Assembly (NCBI GenBank): GCA_947455845.1
Contig: CANGQE010000046.1
Span: 1 to 8,265 of the forward strand
Origin: Rickettsiales bacterium
GTDB taxonomy: Bacteria; Pseudomonadota; Alphaproteobacteria; Rickettsiales; UBA1997
Length of the DNA stretch: 8,265 nt
Reading direction: 5' to 3'
In this document: positions 5,350-8,265 of the stretch, piece by piece
Layout: each line of letters starts with the position of its first letter
Position numbering within the stretch: the stretch's first letter is position 1
The notes under the pieces: generated by a model
The model's database searches: none
What the model was told of the DNA's origin: nothing
The model's input: the letters and a program-made list of their open reading frames with translations, nothing else
Program-made: the position numbers and the translations under genes

Positions 5350-6150
5350 TTATCCAAAAAACCAACCGGTGATCATGTAGTTCAAAAGCAGAATCACAAT
5401 TGATGCGGATACTACTGCATTGGTTGTAGCAATCCCCACCCCTTCAGCACCACCTTTAGAATTGTAACCAAAATAGCAGCCCATTATTGAAATAACGAAA
5501 CCAAAAAATGCTGATTTTACCAGACCGGAAACAACGTCAACTTGTTCTAAAAATTTGAAGGTACTGTTAATGTAAGGTCCCGGAGAAAATCCAAGTGAGT
5601 GCACACTAACCAAATAGCCGCCCATCACGCCGATAATGTCGGCGATTAAAACTAAGAAAGGTAGCATTAACACACCGGCGATAACGCGGGGTGCAATTAA
5701 ATATTTGTAAGGATTGGTGGAAAGGGTGCGCAAAGCGTCGATTTGTTCGGTCACTTTCATGGTGCCGATTTCGGCGGCCATCGAGGCGCCGACGCGTCCT
5801 GCTACCATTAATCCGGCAAGTACGGGGCCAAGCTCGCGGGTGATTGATAAAACTACTACGGTGGCAATAGTGCTTTCAGCGTTGAAGCGAGAGAAGCCGG
5901 AGTAACTTTGTAAAGCTAAAACCGCACCGGAAAAAATTGCGGTAAGGCCAACTACAGGCAAAGAATAATAGCCGATTTGTAAAAATTGACGGAGGATTAA
6001 GCGTGGATAAAAAGGTGGGGTAAAGCAGTGTCGAACAGCATTTAGCGTGAATAAAACCATCTCGCCGAGCTTGGCTAAATTAAGCAAAGTGAAGTGGCCG
6101 GTTTTTTCGAGTAGGTTTAAAATTTGAATCTTAAGAATTTTTACGGGCAT
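5350..6150 (-). CDS. mlaE: MlaE-family ABC transporter permease, 266 residues
   Basis: Inner-membrane permease of the Mla system, which moves phospholipids between the inner and outer membranes to keep outer-membrane lipid asymmetry. The protein has an amphipathic N-terminal part (1-55) followed by about five membrane segments (roughly 61-83, 94-118, 150-180, 205-228, 245-263). The family hallmark is TRELGPVLAGLMVAGRVGA (about 104-122), followed by AAEIGTMKVTEQIDAL (125-140), the coupling region that contacts the ATPase. Length is normal for MlaE. The partner genes mlaF (ATPase) and mlaD (MCE protein) commonly follow mlaE, but rlmJ follows here, and nothing Mla-like precedes it within the window. 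It diverges from the DUF2946-like gene across 99 bp. A plant-type TGD1 or a general MCE-system permease is the same family. Confidence 0.95.
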   Translation of the reverse strand: MPVKILKIQILNLLEKTGHFTLLNLAKLGEMVLFTLNAVRHCFTPPFYPRLILRQFLQIGYYSLPVVGLTAIFSGAVLALQSYSGFSRFNAESTIATVVVLSITRELGPVLAGLMVAGRVGASMAAEIGTMKVTEQIDALRTLSTNPYKYLIAPRVIAGVLMLPFLVLIADIIGVMGGYLVSVHSLGFSPGPYINSTFKFLEQVDVVSGLVKSAFFGFVISIMGCYFGYNSKGGAEGVGIATTNAVVSASIVILLLNYMITGWFFG

Positions 6151-6249
6151 GATTTTTTAAGTTGAAATTTTGAATGTGGTTTGTTTAGGTGAAGAAAATA
6201 TTTCCATTCTGCAAAAACAAAAACTACCGAGAGATTCAAACAAGTTTTG
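6151..6249. promoter_or_regulatory. Divergent intergenic region, mlaE / DUF2946-like gene
   Basis: Both flanking genes start outward from this 99-bp AT-rich stretch, so both promoters should lie here. I see only weak candidates (for example TTGAAA at 6162-6167 on the plus strand without a good -10 partner) and no recognisable operator or Fur-type box. Confidence 0.4.
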
Positions 6250-6630
6250 ATGTTTAAAATAAAAATCCAGTCCAAATTTACCAAGCTTTTCCTTGTTTCC
6301 CTGCTCATTCTTTTAGTTTTGAGCAGAACCTCTGCGCTTGTCCACTCTTTTTCACATCAAGAAGTTGCTTCATCATCAGTTGAACTTGTGCAAAATGAAC
6401 CGAATTTTTTAGAAAAAATAATTTTCTCTCACTCAAAATCTTCCGACAAAAAATCTGAAAATTGTTTCTTGTGCTCGGTGGCTAATTTTCAAAATCAGAT
6501 TACGCCACCGGCGAATCTAGTTTTTTACGCACCATTTTTCTTCTTAGCCTTCGCTTTACGCCAATTCAATCGCGTAAAACTTTCCTATCTTTTAGCTTCT
6601 AAAGCTCCCCGCGCACCCCCAGCTTCCTAG
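6250..6630 (+). CDS. DUF2946-like small membrane protein with CxxC motif, 126 residues
   Basis: Small envelope protein of unknown function. The N-terminus is basic, then a hydrophobic segment (about residues 13-25) serves as signal or anchor. It is followed by HSFSHQ, a polar region, the motif ENCFLCSVA with two cysteines three apart, a second hydrophobic stretch (FYAPFFFLAFAL) and the ending KAPRAPPAS. This arrangement, with histidines, a CxxC and an arginine-alanine-proline tail, resembles DUF2946 proteins, which are often encoded near TonB-dependent receptors. Metal binding by the His and Cys residues is an inference. A TTG directly before the ATG could add one residue; ATG at 6250 is preferred. 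The next gene on the strand, 158 bp on, is a TonB-dependent receptor, which supports a shared uptake role. No Shine-Dalgarno is present. Confidence 0.7.
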   Translation: MFKIKIQSKFTKLFLVSLLILLVLSRTSALVHSFSHQEVASSSVELVQNEPNFLEKIIFSHSKSSDKKSENCFLCSVANFQNQITPPANLVFYAPFFFLAFALRQFNRVKLSYLLASKAPRAPPAS

Positions 6631-6760
6631 CCTCCTTTGCAAAAGGAGGTGGATGACAGCGCCCTTGGCGCTGGCAGACGGAGGATTTAAATTCTCCCCA
6701 CAGATCTTTTGCATTCTTAAATCAACCTTCCGTCCGCTTTCGCTTGCGCTACAGCGCGAC
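6631..6760. repeat. Composite palindromic intergenic element
   Basis: The element begins on the base after the preceding stop codon. First hairpin: CCTCCTTT (6631-6638) with AAAGGAGG (6642-6649). Second: CAGCGCC (6657-6663) with GGCGCTG (6667-6673). GGAG and CTCC flank the palindrome TTTAAA near 6680-6697, and the GACGGAGG region (about 6677-6684) is the imperfect inverse of CCTTCCGTC (6726-6734). It is locally GC-richer than its surroundings. The layout resembles dispersed intergenic palindromes seen in many proteobacterial genomes. The first hairpin could attenuate transcription between the CxxC gene and the receptor gene, though no T-run follows it. Confidence 0.65.
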
Positions 6761-6788
6761 TAGTCCCTTATTCAAGCAATAATTTCAA

Positions 6789-8265
6789 ATGAAAAAATTC
6801 TTCTTCTTGCTGTGTGCAAGCCTGATTTTCATGGCTTCAACAGCTTTCTCTTCCGATGTTTGGAACTACCAAATTACTGCAACTAAGCTCGACAATTCTC
6901 GTAATAATCTTTCGCCAAAAACTGGCGGCAGCTCTTTTTCTTTTTCCCAGAAAGACATTGATAATTTGCCGCAAGGTCAGGCAACTCCGCTAGATCAGGT
7001 ATTATTGCGCGCTCCTTCCGTGGTGCAAGGTACTCAAGGACAACTTTACGTGCGAGGTGATCACGCTAATTTACAATATCGTATTAATGGTGTGATATTG
7101 CCGGAAAGCGTTGGTGGTTTTGGGCAGTCGCTAGATACTCACTTTGCCGATAAAATTGAATTTTTAACTGGTGCAATGCCAGCGCAATACGGCATTAGAA
7201 CGGCGGGTGTAATTGACATTAAAACCAAAAGTGGCGCTTTTAACAAAGGAGCTAGATCGGAAGTAACAATCGGTGGCAATGATACTATTGGTTTAAACCA
7301 ACAAGTAAGCGGTTTTGAAGGTAATTTAAATTACTACATCAATGCTAGCTTTTTGCAGAGTAATCGTGGTCTTGAATCTTCAACCGCCTCTAAAACATCG
7401 CTGCATAATGACACCAAACAAGATAGGTTGTTTGGCTATTTTTCTTACCTAATTGACGCCGGAAAGCGCTTTAATTTGATTGTTTCAAACGCGAATAGTC
7501 GCTTTGAAATTCCCAATAATCCCAATCAAAGCGCCGAATATGATCTTAACGGATTTAGTAATGTCTCCTCGTCAAATTTGGATCAAAATCAAAGCGAATC
7601 AAACAGGTTTGCTATTGCCTCACTTCAAGGTGTAACTGATTCGGATATTGACTACCAAGTGTCATTTTTCTCGCGCTACAGCGACCTAAAATACAATCCT
7701 GATTATTCTGGTGATTTGGTTTTTAATGGTATTTCTTCAACTTTAGATCGTAGCAGTTTTGCCAATGGTTTGCAGGGTGATTTTAGCTACGCGCTAAACG
7801 AAACCAACACTCTTCGCACAGGTTTTTTCGCCAGTAACGACCAAGTAAGAAGCTCAACTGAAAATTGGGTTTTTGAGCTTGATGGTTCGGGAAATCAGGT
7901 TTCAGATGATCCTTTCCGAATTGATGAAGGTGGTGTTAAAAACTCCCAACTTTTTAGCGGCTATTTGCAAAATGAGTGGAAGGCAATTGACAAGCTTACA
8001 GTCAATTACGGTTTGCGCTTTGATGCCTCGCGGGCTTACGTTAATGAAAGCCAATTTAGTCCGCGTTTTGGTGTGCTTTACGACTTAACTAAAAAAACCA
8101 AAATTCACGCCGGTTTTGCGCGTTATTTTACGCCACCACCAACTTCGGCAATTTCTGAAACTGCTCGCGCCAGATTTAACGGCACTAGTAACGAGTCAGA
8201 AAGTGATGCTAATTCTAAAGTAAAAGCTGAGCGCTCTAGCTATTACGATATTGGAATTTCGCACC
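6789..8265 (+). CDS. TonB-dependent outer-membrane receptor, N-terminal 492 residues (3' end outside window)
   Basis: Active-transport receptor in the outer membrane, driven by TonB-ExbBD. A Sec signal peptide occupies residues 1-21 (MKKFFF, hydrophobic core, STAFS before SD). WNYQITATKLD (25-35) is a possible TonB-box region. The plug domain spans about 46-148: DIDNLPQGQATPLDQVLLRAP-type helix (56-76), LYVRGDHANLQYRINGVILPE (86-106) and the closing AQYGIRTAGVIDIKTKSG (132-149). The beta-barrel starts near 150, with aromatic strands and the repeated NYGLRFD, FSPRFGVLY and FARYFTPP motifs; the window ends in ERSSYYDIGISH, a typical mid-barrel strand. The substrate cannot be read; metal chelates, cobalamin or other ligands are all possible. 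It lies on the same strand as the DUF2946-like gene but is separated from it by the palindromic element. No Fur box or Shine-Dalgarno is visible upstream. Confidence 0.94.
   Translation, partial: MKKFFFLLCASLIFMASTAFSSDVWNYQITATKLDNSRNNLSPKTGGSSFSFSQKDIDNLPQGQATPLDQVLLRAPSVVQGTQGQLYVRGDHANLQYRINGVILPESVGGFGQSLDTHFADKIEFLTGAMPAQYGIRTAGVIDIKTKSGAFNKGARSEVTIGGNDTIGLNQQVSGFEGNLNYYINASFLQSNRGLESSTASKTSLHNDTKQDRLFGYFSYLIDAGKRFNLIVSNANSRFEIPNNPNQSAEYDLNGFSNVSSSNLDQNQSESNRFAIASLQGVTDSDIDYQVSFFSRYSDLKYNPDYSGDLVFNGISSTLDRSSFANGLQGDFSYALNETNTLRTGFFASNDQVRSSTENWVFELDGSGNQVSDDPFRIDEGGVKNSQLFSGYLQNEWKAIDKLTVNYGLRFDASRAYVNESQFSPRFGVLYDLTKKTKIHAGFARYFTPPPTSAISETARARFNGTSNESESDANSKVKAERSSYYDIGISH

Noticed and set aside
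5714..5905. Plus-strand frame opposite mlaE
   Set aside because: Antisense shadow of the conserved MlaE core.
7873..8088. Alternative plus-strand frame within the receptor gene
   Set aside because: The receptor frame is open throughout and has clear barrel motifs; this is an out-of-frame shadow.
1..8265. CRISPR array, tRNA or rRNA gene, phage, toxin-antitoxin or defence system
   Set aside because: No regularly spaced repeats, no cloverleaf or CCA-ending structures, and no matching protein motifs were found on either strand.

Overview
This window looks like part of an AT-rich alphaproteobacterial chromosome, possibly Rickettsiales-like or a deep-branching relative. The best taxonomic clue is the prolyl-tRNA synthetase fragment at the left edge. 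It has the bacterial-type fold but lacks the large editing insertion, as alphaproteobacterial and rickettsial enzymes do. CcmA, MlaE and RlmJ, together with palindromic intergenic repeats, fit the same assignment. None of the recognisable genes has a convincing, well-spaced Shine-Dalgarno sequence.

Layout. 1-838: 5' part of proS on the minus strand, cut by the window edge. 839-1867: a poorly coding accessory stretch with a palindrome close upstream of proS, a weak hypothetical reading frame (1153-1479), a probable 44-residue lipoprotein (1615-1749), a perfect 17-bp hairpin and an eroded repeat copy that runs into the next gene's stop codon. 1868-2527 (minus): a serine esterase of the phospholipase/carboxylesterase family. 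2566-3174 (plus): ccmA, the haem-exporter ATPase, diverging from the esterase across only 38 bp and not followed by ccmB. 3192-4220 (minus): a prepilin-like protein whose C-terminal part resembles a LamG/concanavalin-type lectin domain. 4364-4439: a perfect 27-bp inverted repeat whose arms are themselves palindromes (REPIN-like). 4450-6150 (minus): mlaE then rlmJ, 18 bp apart and probably co-transcribed. 6250-6630 (plus): a small membrane protein with a CxxC motif resembling DUF2946. 6631-6760: a composite palindromic element. 6789 to the end (plus): the first 492 residues of a TonB-dependent outer-membrane receptor.

Functionally, most genes are housekeeping or cell-envelope genes: translation (proS, rlmJ), cytochrome c biogenesis (ccmA), outer-membrane lipid asymmetry (mlaE), surface structure (pilin-lectin protein) and nutrient uptake (receptor plus CxxC protein). 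I see no phage, CRISPR, toxin-antitoxin, tRNA or rRNA gene and no complete new multi-gene system. The points most worth following are the pilin-lectin fusion, the DUF2946-like/receptor pair, the missing Shine-Dalgarno sequences, and a palindrome family whose stems covary between copies.
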